Below, piece by piece: positions 51,201-63,287 of a DNA stretch of 64,000 nt. The notes under the pieces were generated by a model. It worked only from the letters and a program-made list of their open reading frames with translations, ran no database searches and was not told where the DNA came from. The translations under genes were made by a program, and so were the position numbers. The DNA is taken from the NCBI GenBank assembly GCA_914767715.1, contig OU612068.1:16246001-16310000 (forward strand), written 5' to 3'. The DNA comes from Membranipora membranacea. Taxonomy: Eukaryota > Bryozoa > Gymnolaemata > Cheilostomatida > Membraniporidae. Position 1 is the first letter of the stretch, and every line of letters starts with the position of its first letter.

Positions 51201-54200
51201 ATACCGGATTGTGAGGAGACAACCACCAATCCTCCCACACCATTCTCAGCTAGTGTTATCGATCTTATACTAAAACCACTTAAACTAGCGGCCAATCAGA
51301 ATCAACATTTCAGGTAAGTCTGTGCTGTGTTAGAAAACTGCTTCAATTGCAGTTCACCCATCGTCATTTGTCCTGTTGTAAACACTGGCTTTGGGTGAAT
51401 ATTCATAAAGGATGTGTTGGTTCCATCACTCATCGTTAGATAGGTGTTGTGCCGACTGATCTGAGTAATGAGATTTCTATCATTTTTCAAATGAGGAAGC
51501 AATATGAAATCTGGAAATCCGATAAACTGCATATATGATACATGCTTTGTTGTGTTATAACATACCTTAACATTTGAATGAATCTTGACCAAAAAGATGT
51601 TATTTTACTGTTATTAACTTCTTGCGGGACAAAGTTTTCATACCCGTAAACTCAATAGCACTCACATTTAAATTGATGCACCATGTAGATATTTTTTATG
51701 AAAATACAATTTCCTATATTTCCAGATTGCTGGTTATGGGGGAGTTCTGTAAGCACTTTATGAGCAGGGCTTACAGCTCACAAGTATACCACTACATACT
51801 ACCCTGTATAAGGGCAGAGTCACAGCTACCGCTCACAGAAGTACTATCAGCTCTACGATACAATACCACAGGTAGCCTGGTGACAGGGAAGGATAAACCT
51901 ACACTACTCCACTCACTCATGTCAATATTCTCTCCCAATATTGGTAAGAAAGAAATTTTTGTTTCTGCAAACCTTTCAGTTTCTCACACCTGGAGCACAG
52001 AGCCCAGTAGTCAGTAAACTGTAACCAGATCTGAACCGGGGACCTCAATTACTTTCGTGTTTCAGGTCAGGCTATATCCACCTAAGCACCTCCTTTCTGC
52101 AAATAACTATATGTATTGCTTATTTGCTTCAGCAAGTAGGTTTGGAAAAGTTAAGTCAAACTGGAATACTGCAGATAGCATCCCAGGCTGATAAGATCTA
52201 GCAAAGAACATCAGTTGTATTGAATGATTTTATTTGTTATAGAGGGGCTCTCCGAAGACTCAGCATCCGATTACTTACACATTATAACAGAGTTGTTTCC
52301 TCACCTCAGCAAAGCAGAAATCTACAAGCTACCCTCTCTCGATGATGATGATGACTATGAAATGGACTATAGTGTACAGGATGATTCTGTTGTCAGCTCG
52401 AATGTGATCAAAATGGAATGTCTAATGACTATCAATTCACCAAATCATGTCGCTAAATTTGTGGCTCTGACAAGGACAGAAAAAACGAATAACAGTGTGC
52501 TGAAACTAGCCAAGCTATGTCACATGATGACATCTAGACTGGGACAACTTGTGCACTCAAATCGGTTTGTAACTATGCGTATAAACAAATTCATAAATAA
52601 TGTTTATGTGTTTATGGCCGGTATTTGGTAACTTCGATGAGTTGGTTCATTTGTTTGTTGTGCCAACAGATGAAACTTATAATGTGATGTTTTTACCTTA
52701 TTGTCCTTAAAGCTAATTAAGTAGCCATTATGTATGACTGCTGTAAATTGTTACGATTTTGCCATGGCTGCAGTCAAGGACAATGCTACAATACACTACG
52801 CAAGTCACAAAATGTGGAGCTGCATTTCCTTTCTTAAAAGAAAGGGTACAACTCCAAACTGTAAGGATAAATTAATGGATTCTACCATTGTAGTGTAATT
52901 GACTCCCGTTTTGTTTCAGGTTAATGTACTCTCTAGCATTCAATGAGGACTTCCTCAGACAGCTATGGAACCAGTGTCTGACTATATCTGTTCTGAATTC
53001 TGCTGGGTGAGCTGTAGTTTTAGCTTATGATTTTGGTGATCTAAACGCCTGTTGCAATTTATAAACAAATTTAGTCATGGTGAAAGCAGCAGATGCTGAC
53101 CCTTACAAATAATGTCTGGCTGATGTGATTATAAAATTTAGATGTGCAAACATTATTCTGCTCATGACAATCCTTTTATGTATTATGCACAGATATTATC
53201 ACCCTCTCCACACCAGATTTACAACATGAAGTTGCTTTCACCAAGGAGTAACAGCGAACCTGCTGTATAGTCTTTTGATTACAGAGGTTTGAAAGATTTA
53301 TTTGTCTGTTTTTAGAAACAATGTTACAGTAATGCAGGTACTAGCCCGAGGTCTCGGAGAATCATTGTACACCACAGTGGAGGGTAGCATACACAGCCTG
53401 ATGGCTCTCCTATCAGCTTTTAGCTCCCTATTTTATCATTCTATACTGACACTTCATGACGATGACTTCAGACCAAAGAATGCTCTTAGGATGCAAGAGG
53501 AAGGTACGTGTCTTTCATAGTCAATGCATGATGATAATTATAACAGATATTGAATATTCTTCTAAACTTGCCAGGTATAGTTGAAATACAACGGTTATTT
53601 TTACTGTTGAGTAGCTGCCTCAATATTTGGGAATCAGTTTAAAGCTCATACTTAGTTTTTAGAACACATTCAATCCTGAATAAATGTAAAGAGAACTTAT
53701 GTAATCTCCTAATTGTCCAGGCTTTTCACATTCTTGCAAATGAGCTGAATCTTTTTTTTCTGGTTTTCTACAATAGGTTGTATTTATGATTCAGACAACC
53801 TGTGGACAATGGTATTGCGTATGTATGTATTTTCATTTAATCGATTCATCCTTTCTCATCTCAGAGGTTTCACAGGAGAGTTCATGTCCATTCTCCAGAC
53901 AAGAGTTGGTCTCTATGGTGGCCACATTACGAGATGCTTGTCTCGGTATAGTATATCTGGCTATACCAGACAGTAAGCCGGTGTTTGATGATAAGAGACA
54001 GTTCTTAGAGGAACTCGGCATCAAAACTAACAAAGAAAAACTCATGAGCAAGGAGGAGTATATGAAACAGAGATCACAGTGGATATATCTATTCAATGTA
54101 AGTGTGAATACAGTTTGACATTTTATTGCCTCAATCTTTATTCATTATTGTGAATAAGGAGATGTAATTTCTCACCAAACACGTTTCACATTGACTTTTG

Positions 54201-57200
54201 ATTGATCCTCCTGTGAAATTGCAAATCGGTGAGATGTCTTGTTTTTAAATGTTCTTTTTTATTTGTTCTTATCAAATCATATCGGAAACTTCACAGTTTG
54301 CGGCTAATTTGGCTGCTCATGAAAAGTTATTGTGACATGCTCATTTATGACAGAAATCTCAATTCCATCATTTTCATAAAATATATCAGGTGACAGCCCG
54401 CCTCACTAAGCACATCTACATCAGAGATACAAGAACACAATTTTGTCCTGAGAGCCATTGGTTATCCAGCCAAGTCAGAGTGAAGGCAAACGAGCTTAAT
54501 ACACTGTATCACAATCACATCGAGGTGTTCGACAAACAACCTCTCAAACCTGGTCTCGGAGAAGGTGAGAAAATAATCACATTATCTGCAAATTTGATTT
54601 TCCACACTAAACTAGCAAAATGAAGAGCTCATACAAAATTGATGACTTGAGTATTTAGTTCAGTTTTATTTTTGAGCGGAATTGTGTTGCTTAGAGAAGT
54701 ATTGAAAAAAAGAAGTAAAATATCAAAAATGTGAGAAGTAAATATCGAAAATCTTAAAGAGAATATTCTATATTATTATATTATAATACAGCATACATTA
54801 AAGTAAAAAATTTTTGGGAACACCTGTTATTAGGATGATTTATGAGCTTTGTTTTCATGAGCTTTATCTGATTAGCTGGTCGAGTTTGTTGAAGATAGTT
54901 ATGGTTGCTGTGTAGTGCCACCGTTATCAAACAATTGCTGTGGTTCCTCATCCCACTAAATTTTTTTTATTGCTCTACCATGGTGCTCATCCAAGCCTCT
55001 ATAGCTCAGTGGTAGAGCGCTGGTCTTGTAAACCAGCGGTCCTGGGATCAATCCCCAGTGGGGGCTCTTTTGGAACCTTGTCTAATTTTGGCACACCCTG
55101 TGGTAAATGTTCCAAATACGGAGTTGTCTCACCAAAATTGAACAACGGGTTGTCCACTCATAAAACATGTTCTGCGATATGGCTTTGATAAGTTTGCTTA
55201 TTACTGTTATATTTGCAGATGAGGATGAAGGAGTTAACTTATCTGTCACAGACACTCGTAGGCTTGTGGTTCTAACAGAGCTTCCATTTGTTGTACCTTT
55301 TGAAGAGAGAGTGCGGGTGAGTGATGTTATCTGAGCAACTGTGTTGGATTGTTGTATACCTCTTGGAATCCTGAGACCACAGTTATGATGACTTGATTTG
55401 TGGCATATTCCCATATTTAATCCCAAAACAATTAAGAAAGCATTACATATTGGAGACCATTGTTAACCTCCTGATAGATAGATGGACTGTAAAGTGTTTG
55501 TCTAAATTGATATTTCTTTTTATCTCTAGATTAACGCTTTATATTTACCTTCAATATTTCAGATATTCCACAAATTACTTGATGCTGATAGATCAAATTA
55601 TCAGACAGGTTTTGATGGTTATGGCTCAATGGCAGGCAATGTTATAAATCTCAACATAAGGCGAGATTTCTTGTATGAGGATGCCTTCGAGAAACTGTCG
55701 CAAGAAAATGGTATGAGGATATGACTAGACTGCTAGTTTCTACTATTATTAATTTGAGTCAGCTACAATCTCTAAGCGCATTATTATTATGCTGCTATCC
55801 GTGTGGCTTCCTCCAATTTGTGTATGCATAAGTCATCTGACTTGATACTTTATCAGTTAAACATTTGAAAGATATAGAGTAATGAAGTAGTGCTTAGTCT
55901 CTTTTATATTTTATTTGCGATATGCTCCTAAAATTAATGATTTTCTCAGAGGTTTTCTGAGAGGAATTGGCTTGTAATGTTTCCACATACATTGCTGACC
56001 ATAAGAATGTCTGCCTATGCCTTTACTCCTCATATTGTAGAGGTTACTGTGAAGCCGAAGATACGAGTACACATGCGTAACGCCACAGGGCTAGACGAGG
56101 CTGGTATCGACGGCGGTGGAATATTCCGAGAGTTTCTGTGGGAGTTACTCCGAACAGGCTTCGACCCTAACAGAGCGCTGTTCAGATACACAGCCTCGGA
56201 TGATGTCATGTTTTATCCCAATCCACAAGCGCCATCTGTGATGCCTGACTTCAAGAAACACTTCTTCTTCCTAGGCAGAATGCTGGGAAAGGTTGGTATA
56301 CACACAGATGTTGATTCATTCCGTAACTTTTCATCGTTATCTCAGTATGTCTGATAATTTTCAGATCTAATTTTATTAAAAAATGTCCCTATTTGTCTTA
56401 AATGTCCTTACCATGTTTCAATTTGAGGTATGCCAATCCAAGATTGTGCTCATTTTCATTTCCATGCTTTGTTCAGTTGAAACACCATTACACCCAAGCT
56501 CCCCAACTACAGACATTATTTGAGAAGCTATAAGTAGCAGTTTTATTTTCTTGATGTTTCTTGCATCAGTTACCTCAACCCATCCGGGTATGGCTTGATT
56601 TATCACAATTTCAAGTTTGAGAGATGCAGTCCTGGTGAGTTTCATTTTGGATAATAATGATCTGTTTGTTATTCCAGGCGCTCTATGAGAATATGCTGGT
56701 TGAGCTCCCATTTGCTGGATTTTTCTTGTCAAAGATTCTTGGCAAAATGGACAGTGACTTTCACCAGCTAGCTTCACTCGATCCACTACTTTACAAGTAA
56801 GTTTAGAGTCTACATCTCATGATTACCATCATATCATGGATTTATCGGCGTTGTTTGTTTTTATATGACCCATAACTTGTTATACTGCAGTTAACTTGAC
56901 TTGATATTGGTGGCGGTGAGCTTCTCATCGATGACTGAAATGTAATCGATTTGTGCTATGTGGATGATAATTGAGTTTCTATCTTTTTAAAGGAATCTAC
57001 TGTATGTAAAGAATTACACTGGTGATGTGACAGAATTAGGTCTAGACTTCAGCATAGTGAATGAGAATCTAGGAGTTACTACCCATTTAGAACTCAAACC
57101 CAACGGCAAAAATATAGTGGTCAACAATCATAATCGTATCGAGTATGTCCATCTTATGGCAGACTACAAACTCAACAGACAGGTAAGATATGCTCCAGAA

Positions 57201-58883
57201 TACCCAAAGAGATATAAAGGGAATAAACTGAGGTAGAAGGCGTATTTTTCCTTTTATATTCCACCACATAATAAGTACATACCCTTGAAGAGAAAATTTT
57301 AACCAGTTTGTGGTTGTTGGCTACCGCCGATTCTTGCTAGTGAAAGTTGTATCTTATGAAATATAAAGACTAAGCTAGCAATAAGTCTGGGTGAAAAGAA
57401 AACATGAGTTTGCAGCGAATCCTTTACTCCGTTGGTTTAGGATGATGTTCTTGCATTCTATAGTTTGTCAATATTGCATCGATAATTTGCTTAGTAGAGA
57501 TGCTGTGTAATATGGAAGTGGCTGAGTTTCCACCAAGTATTAACCAAGGAGTACCTAGTACTCCTTGATCTAACCCCACAATAGCTTCCAATATTTACAC
57601 TACATCTTTTGCTGGATGTGCCGATGTTTTCACTGAACCAGTTTTCAGCATAATCTGACATTGTGTTCTTTAGATCCGACCACAGTGCCAAGCGTTCACA
57701 CAGGGTTTAGAGGATGTACTGAAACTAGAATGGCTGAGGATGTTTAATCAGCATGAGTTATATATTCTCATATCTGGTGCTACTTCACCTATTGATGTAA
57801 ATGATCTGAGGCGTCATACTCAATACTCCGGTAAGTAACGTGTTTTAGAAGTTAATTTCAGTATTTAGGGATAAGCTGGGTGACATAGCTGTTTTGATGC
57901 AGTGGGGACTTTATCTTTATCTTTACCAGCATTTCACCCAATCAAAACAGCTTGGACACTAAGGCTAAAGGCAACAATTACATCAACTCTTTAGGTTCCT
58001 TTAAAGACAAATCTACAAAATCTCATTGTAGGGATTTATAACTTCTATCCAAATTCATATTTGGAGTTGCGCTAACAAGATTAAATGACTGATAATCTGT
58101 ATAAGTCAAGATTATAATTTGATGAAATTCTCTTTGTGATAGATATTATGTTAAGGAACATTTCTTGAAACAAACTCCATTATTTGTCTGTTTGGTTTGC
58201 AGGTGATTTCACTGTCGATCATCCGACAATCGAGAGTTTCTGGAGAGTTGTACATGAGTTCACACCAGTACAGAGAAGTGCATTACTTAAATTTGTCACA
58301 AGCTGTTCCAGACCTCCTCTACTAGGCTTCAAGGTCAGTAGTTTGAGTCTCAGACTGCGTAATATAGAGAGACTTGAAAATACTCGAGTTTTTTAAGCTG
58401 AAGTATTTTTTCCGCCACCATCCCTCCCTTCTAGCAAGCTAAATCTATTGGATATTGTTTTTTTTCCAACATCCATTCAGGTCAATATTGCAAAGGCATT
58501 ATCATTCCAATGAAATTGTGCAAGAGTTTTCTTTCCACGCCGATGACAATTTTGCTTACTCAAAATATCAGTTACAAAAAGTCTTGCAACAAAGTTTTTG
58601 GTAAATGAATAGTAAGTAAGTAAAAGTAAACATTAAGTTTCTTACTTACTCCTTGATCAATCCATTGTTTGTTAGAATCTTTAAGCTCACTGCTATTTTT
58701 CATTCTCTTTAACAGGATCTGTACCCAGCGTTTTGTATACATTATGGTGGTAAAGAAGACCGACTGCCCACAGCAAGCACATGTATGAACTTTCTAAAAC
58801 TTCCCGACTATCCGGACGAAGAGACACTTAAACTCAGACTTACATATGCAGTTGAGAGTGGTGCAGGGTTTGAGCTCAGTTAG
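48299..58883 (+). CDS. UBE3C: HECT-type E3 ubiquitin ligase UBE3C
   Basis: Twenty exons: 48299-48361, 49006-49134, 49604-49738, 50216-50328, 50681-50823, 51163-51313, 51726-51943, 52243-52564, 52920-53006, 53316-53503, 53865-54097, 54390-54564, 55219-55316, 55563-55710, 56041-56291, 56678-56796, 56993-57182, 57674-57830, 58203-58333, 58716-58883; 1072 aa versus about 1083 in human. The start reads MYSFEG, as in UBE3C; an IQ-like calmodulin-binding motif lies near residues 45-60. The HECT domain occupies about 700-1072 (DEAGIDGGGIFREF, YFLGRMLGKALYENM across exons, SCSRPPLLGF). The catalytic Cys1040 is in TCMNFLKLP, codon 58782-58784. It ends in GFELS, as HECT ligases of this group do. UBE3C/Hul5 works with the proteasome, extending ubiquitin chains on stalled substrates. 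A tRNA gene lies in the intron before the exon at 55219. Confidence 0.97.
51990..52092 (-). repeat. Possible tRNA-derived SINE fragment
   Basis: Read on the minus strand, an A-box-like stretch (tgcttaggtgga) is followed about 40 bases later by a B-box-like ggttcagatc, the arrangement of an internal Pol III promoter. The sequence does not fold as a complete tRNA. It lies in a UBE3C intron, antisense to the gene. No second copy was found in this window, so the call is tentative. Confidence 0.4.
52815..52856. repeat. Imperfect foldback in a UBE3C intron
   Basis: Arms 52815-52835 (tggagctgcatttcctttct...) and 52838-52856 pair with a few mismatches and a small gap. The outer ends resemble those of the foldback at 44803-44853. 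Confidence 0.5.
54995..55066 (+). tRNA. tRNA-Thr (anticodon UGU)
   Basis: The 72-base sequence folds as a cloverleaf: acceptor stem GCCTCTA with TGGGGGC (two G-T pairs), D arm with A box TAGCTCAGTGGT, anticodon stem CTGGT/ACCAG around loop CTTGTAA giving anticodon TGT (threonine, ACA codons), and T stem CTGGG/CCCAG. The T loop is ATCAATC, so position 54 is A in place of the near-universal T. A TTTT terminator follows at 55068-55071. There is no tRNA intron. It sits in the 654-base intron between UBE3C exons 12 and 13, on the same strand as the gene, with its own internal Pol III promoter. Confidence 0.93.
57538..57574. repeat. 23-bp palindromic element with decayed flanks
   Basis: Positions 57545-57567 pair caaggagtac with gtactccttg around a 3-base centre, an enlarged form of the palindrome at 32139-32154. 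The 7-bp flanks tattaac and atctaac share only their last four bases (taac), so a target-site duplication is not proven here. It lies in a UBE3C intron. Confidence 0.5.
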
Positions 58884-60462
58884 AATAACTACACCTACAT
58901 AACTGTTACAAACTCTACAGTGGTTGGTAATGGTGGCATTTCCTTCGGGCAGTGTGCCACTACGAGCAGCCAAGGTGGAGTTTGAAAACTTATACCTTTG
59001 CATTGCAGATCAACATCAAAAGATTATTAATAGTTACAGCTAACTGATATCGACTACATATGTGATGATAGATCATTTAATATCTAATTTTTAAAACTCA
59101 AATTTATTTTTGTGCAAAACTGAATGTAAGCCATGGCTTCTGTTTATGTAAATAAAAAAACTAAGCAATATTGACATTTAGCTTGCTCAACTAGGTTAAC
59201 AAGCAGACCTTCGATAGATAGTGCTTCGATGCTAAGTTTTCCAATTCAATAAATATCACTGTCTGCATGACACGACAGCAAGGAGGGAAGGAGTCTAACT
59301 TGATGACAGCATGTTTTAGGCTTGTTTTAAAATTGTTAAACATAACGTATATTGACTTGGCCCAAAGCATCAGTTTGGTCACTCTGGACCTGCTGTGGAG
59401 GGTGACGAATAAAAGTTGGGTGAAATTTATTACAATGCATGCACAAATATTGGCGTGAATCTTGGAGAGGCCTTGTTTGATATCAAACTTTTCCAATGTT
59501 GCTAAGTTGTTACTAGTGTTAGGAGTTGTCCCCTTCATAAAGTTTATGAAATCGAGATGATTCCATTTTTCGGTTTTGTCAAACCGGAAGAAGCGAAAAT
59601 TATCAAAACTATTTTTGTGGTAGAAAAACTTGTTCCCTGTCTTTTAATTGACTTGATTGTTCTGCTACTTCCCTTCCATAAATACTCTAATCACCAAATG
59701 AATGGAAAGCCTGTTTCATAGACATACAGCCATGTAAGTCAATTCTAATCCTTTCTTCTTAAATTCTATTATTAGGAAGGAGTAGTAGGGAGAGAGTAGT
59801 AGGTAGGTAGTAGTAGTAGTAAATGAGTGGAATAATCCCAATAGAAAAAGAATGACTATGAGTCATCACTAACCTAAGGGGGCTCCTATCAATGGACTTC
59901 TACTGAGCTGTGATCATGGAAAGAATTATTAGATAAGTATGTAGATAATGCAGTTAGTTGATGGAGATAAAGTCATATTATTATGAAAACATAATTAGTA
60001 TCATTGGAGATGGATGGTTGCAGTGGATAAAAAATATGTATGACCTACACAAATAGCAGATGGAGTAATAATAAAAAAACTCGGGCTCATAGCAATGATA
60101 TACTTTGATGTGTAGGCCTACATATTGAATCTGTGATGAAGATAATATTACTTCATTTGCATCACTTTAATCCTTTATTGAACCAAAGAGTGCTTGCTAT
60201 AGAGAAATTAAGACCTCAGTTCTGCAGGGCAGTTATATATATATCTAGGCACTTAAGTGGTGACTAAATGATGGACTAAACTTTGGGTTCTTTAGCCTGT
60301 TGTATCATTTTCATCTAGACAGAGGTGGATAGGGTGCGCCTTGTACTAATCTTCTGAAGCAAAATTAATTAGATGTACTATATATTTATTTATATAAAAT
60401 ATATTTATAGGAATGAACCCCTCTTAAATCATCACAACCCATCACATAATGGACCACCAGAC
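58884..60462. other. UBE3C 3' UTR and ZDHHC upstream region
   Basis: No coding exon is recognised. The UBE3C poly(A) signal is at 59151-59156. A purine-rich tract of gta/gga repeats lies at about 59777-59823. An acceptor-like sequence ends at 60410; the following bases stay open in the ZDHHC frame up to its first Met at 60463, so an upstream ZDHHC exon may lie here. Confidence 0.45.
59151..59156 (+). terminator. Polyadenylation signal of UBE3C
   Basis: AATAAA followed by an A run, 268 bases after the UBE3C stop codon. Confidence 0.6.
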
Positions 60463-63287
60463 ATGTCACATGGAGATGGAGTGAATCGAGGACCTCGTAT
60501 CATAGTCAAAGGGAGGCAACCAAAAGGTCCCGTCCATGATGGAATCTCCATAATCCCTCTAAACAGATGTTACAGGTAGGACATGCTTGAAACAATATGA
60601 TTGTAAATTACAAGTCTCTGTGCCTACGTATTGTAATAAGTTATTAAATATATATATGATATAAACTACTTATTTGAACTTGTGTTTGACATGACTCCCT
60701 GAATTAATGTTGTGACAATCTTCAATCAGCTTGTCAGCAATAGCATTCATCATATTTCAATTATAATCATCATTATGCTGACAAACCCTGCATCTTTTTT
60801 TTCACTTCATGTTCACTTGATGTTTTGTAGGGCGCTAGGAATCTCACGCTTTACAAAATGTTTACCGTCTGAGGCGTGGCTGGTGACAGACTGCTGTGGA
60901 ATCGTCTGTGCTGTATTCACCTACTTACTTATTTTCTATGCCTTCTTTGTCGTCAACAGAGTAATGCTAGCTTCGCTAACTGAATATACCAACTATAAAT
61001 GGATTAATGGAATATTATATAATGCGATGTCATTTCTAGCATTCAGCTCACACGTCAGGGCTATGCTCAGTGATCCCGTGAGTACTATGAATATTACTTG
61101 GATCAGTTGACTCAGTTCAAAGCTGACCTTCAGTAGGATAAATTTCCATACCTTCCATGCGTTGGTTACTTTGGATAGCCTGATAATTTGGTAATTGGAT
61201 AGATTTGTTTCTATAGAGTATCATGGTTCGCTTCTGATAATTGCTGTAAAACAGTTAATGCCTAACATTGTCATTAAATCAGTTATCACGATACAAATTG
61301 TTGTATCAGCACTAGCCGCTAGTAATTAGCTAGGTCTGATCATGACAGCATGTGTCACTTCTTGTTAAGATCACAGAGTAAGGATATATCCTTACTCTGT
61401 GTTAAGATCATGGATTATCAAGGGCTGAAAAAAAACTGGCAAATCAGTGCTGAGTCACTGCAATATGATAAACTTTTTTATAGTATGGACAAACATCTCC
61501 AGCTCATAGTTACACGACTATACCTGGTTACTGGTCAGTCAGCAGTAAAATTTGACATTATCATGTATCAGTGTCAGATACTTATTTGCAATCAATTTGC
61601 TCATCAATCTGCCTGTCTAACTCATGGATAAAATCTTTTTAGTTGTCAGGAGCAAATCTTTTATAGAAATGTTATGAATGTATGTCAGCGGTTCATGTTC
61701 ATATGATTGCAGAGCCAATCATTGACAGCATCCGTCCAACCATAATGTGGCTTGAATAATGGCAATACTCAGTAATAATTATAGTTTTTATTTGTAATTT
61801 TTTTCTATTTTACAGGGCGCTGTACAGAGAGGCAACGCCACAAAGGAGAACATTATAAAGTTAGGTCTCAAAGAAGGAGAGATTGTATATAAATGTCCAA
61901 AATGTGTCTGCATAAAACCAGATAGAGCTCATCACTGCAGGTAAAATACTACATTATGATTTTAAAAGTAAGGAAATTGCCTATCACCCTTTTACTTTGC
62001 ACTGTTGTTATGTATCTTTGCTATCCTGTGTAATGTTTTGTAAGTAAAACAGATTTGTCAACTGAATTTTTATGATGTCTACATTAATAATATAAAGGAA
62101 TGTCACTCACTTACTCATAGTGTCATCAAAGATAGATTCATAATTTATAGCTTTGGTTACCAGTAATTTGATGATCATTTAGTGTTGATACTAACCTGAT
62201 CAAAATCCCACCAGACTCAAGTTTGACTTAGGTGTGGCACATCCCTGTTGTGAGTCACTTTCAAGTTCTGGTTGATTATTTTGAGCACAGCGATAATTTT
62301 ACTCCAGATGTTGCTGTAATTTTATCATTACTTCTTCCTCCTCTGATAAGCATGAGCATCATTCCCAAATGCATTAAACTATGTAACTATTATCATGGGC
62401 ATAAGGTATGTATACAGTTGTGCATTCTCACAGCGATCCCACTTGGTTTTCTCATTTATTTTCTTATGTACCACATTTCAATTGTAACACAAATCTTTGT
62501 TTTCTGATACAGCGTTTGCGGTCGCTGTGTAAAGAAGATGGACCATCACTGCCCATGGGTAAACAATTGTGTAGGGGAGTCAAACCAGAAATACTTTGCT
62601 CTTTTCACTGTGAGTATTATACCATCACACTATTTATGGTCAAACGCCACAAACAATTTAATAAGCTTAATGGAAGACTTTGTTGGATAGTCATTTGTAT
62701 ATATACGGTGGAAACAAATGAAGTATTCTGCTGTTTCTCAGATATGACAAGTGAAAGAAAAAATCTCCCTTGATTCTATTGACCCTTTTTAATTGAGATT
62801 CCATTTTGTCTGCCATGTTTCAAACCTGAAGTGTCAACTCAGTATATGTCTGCTAATTTTGATAGACAAACAGTATCACCAGCATGTAATTGTGACATTG
62901 GTAGCAGGTGATTTGCAGGTGGTCAAATGAATTTTACTTGATTGCAGATAGAGCATTTATATGCTTATTAGCCCTTTCAAAATTTCACCTGCACATGAAA
63001 TACAGTAATATGAATTGGAATTAAATTTCTAGAATATTCTTCAACTATGACCAAGCTTGTTCTGTAGATATAGTGTTTTCATTTTTCATCATCAGGAGTT
63101 GTCTGATCACCAACCAAACACTCCTTTGTGAGATAACTTCTGGCCTTCCAGCCATTCAGACCAATCTACCTTGGGCTAATGACAGTCTTTCTTTGTTTGT
63201 TACAGCTGTATATATGTCTAATATCATTCCATGCTCTATTTATGGCTGTGATGCACTTTATACACTGTGTCAAAGACAACTGGTCGT
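60463..63287 (+). CDS. ZDHHC3: Golgi DHHC palmitoyltransferase ZDHHC3/7, incomplete at the window edge
   Basis: Five exons in matching phases: 60463-60575, 60831-61077, 61816-61940, 62513-62609, 63206-63287. The last leaves an open codon (phase 1), so the 3' part (rest of TM3, TM4 and cytosolic tail) lies beyond 64000. The protein has a polar N-terminus of about 50 residues, two transmembrane segments, the DPGAVxxGNATKE junction, the CPKC...[11 protein letters not shown] zinc-binding region with DHHC at about 172-175, then [11 protein letters not shown] and NQKYF, and a third membrane segment ([15 protein letters not shown]). These match vertebrate ZDHHC3 and ZDHHC7, Golgi S-acyltransferases that palmitoylate SNAREs, G-protein alpha subunits and receptors; the Cys of DHHC carries the acyl group. 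It is probably the single pre-duplication orthologue of both. The start at 60463 is the first in-frame Met after an acceptor and is uncertain. Confidence 0.92.
61365..61408. mobile_element. 30-bp perfect palindrome between 7-bp direct repeats
   Basis: Bases 61372-61401 are a perfect 30-bp palindrome (half-site cacagagtaaggata). They are flanked directly by ttaagat at 61365-61371 and 61402-61408; the left match extends one base further in a shifted register (gttaagatca). The palindrome differs from that at 2117-2146 by two bases, while the flanks are unrelated. It lies in a ZDHHC intron. Confidence 0.65.
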
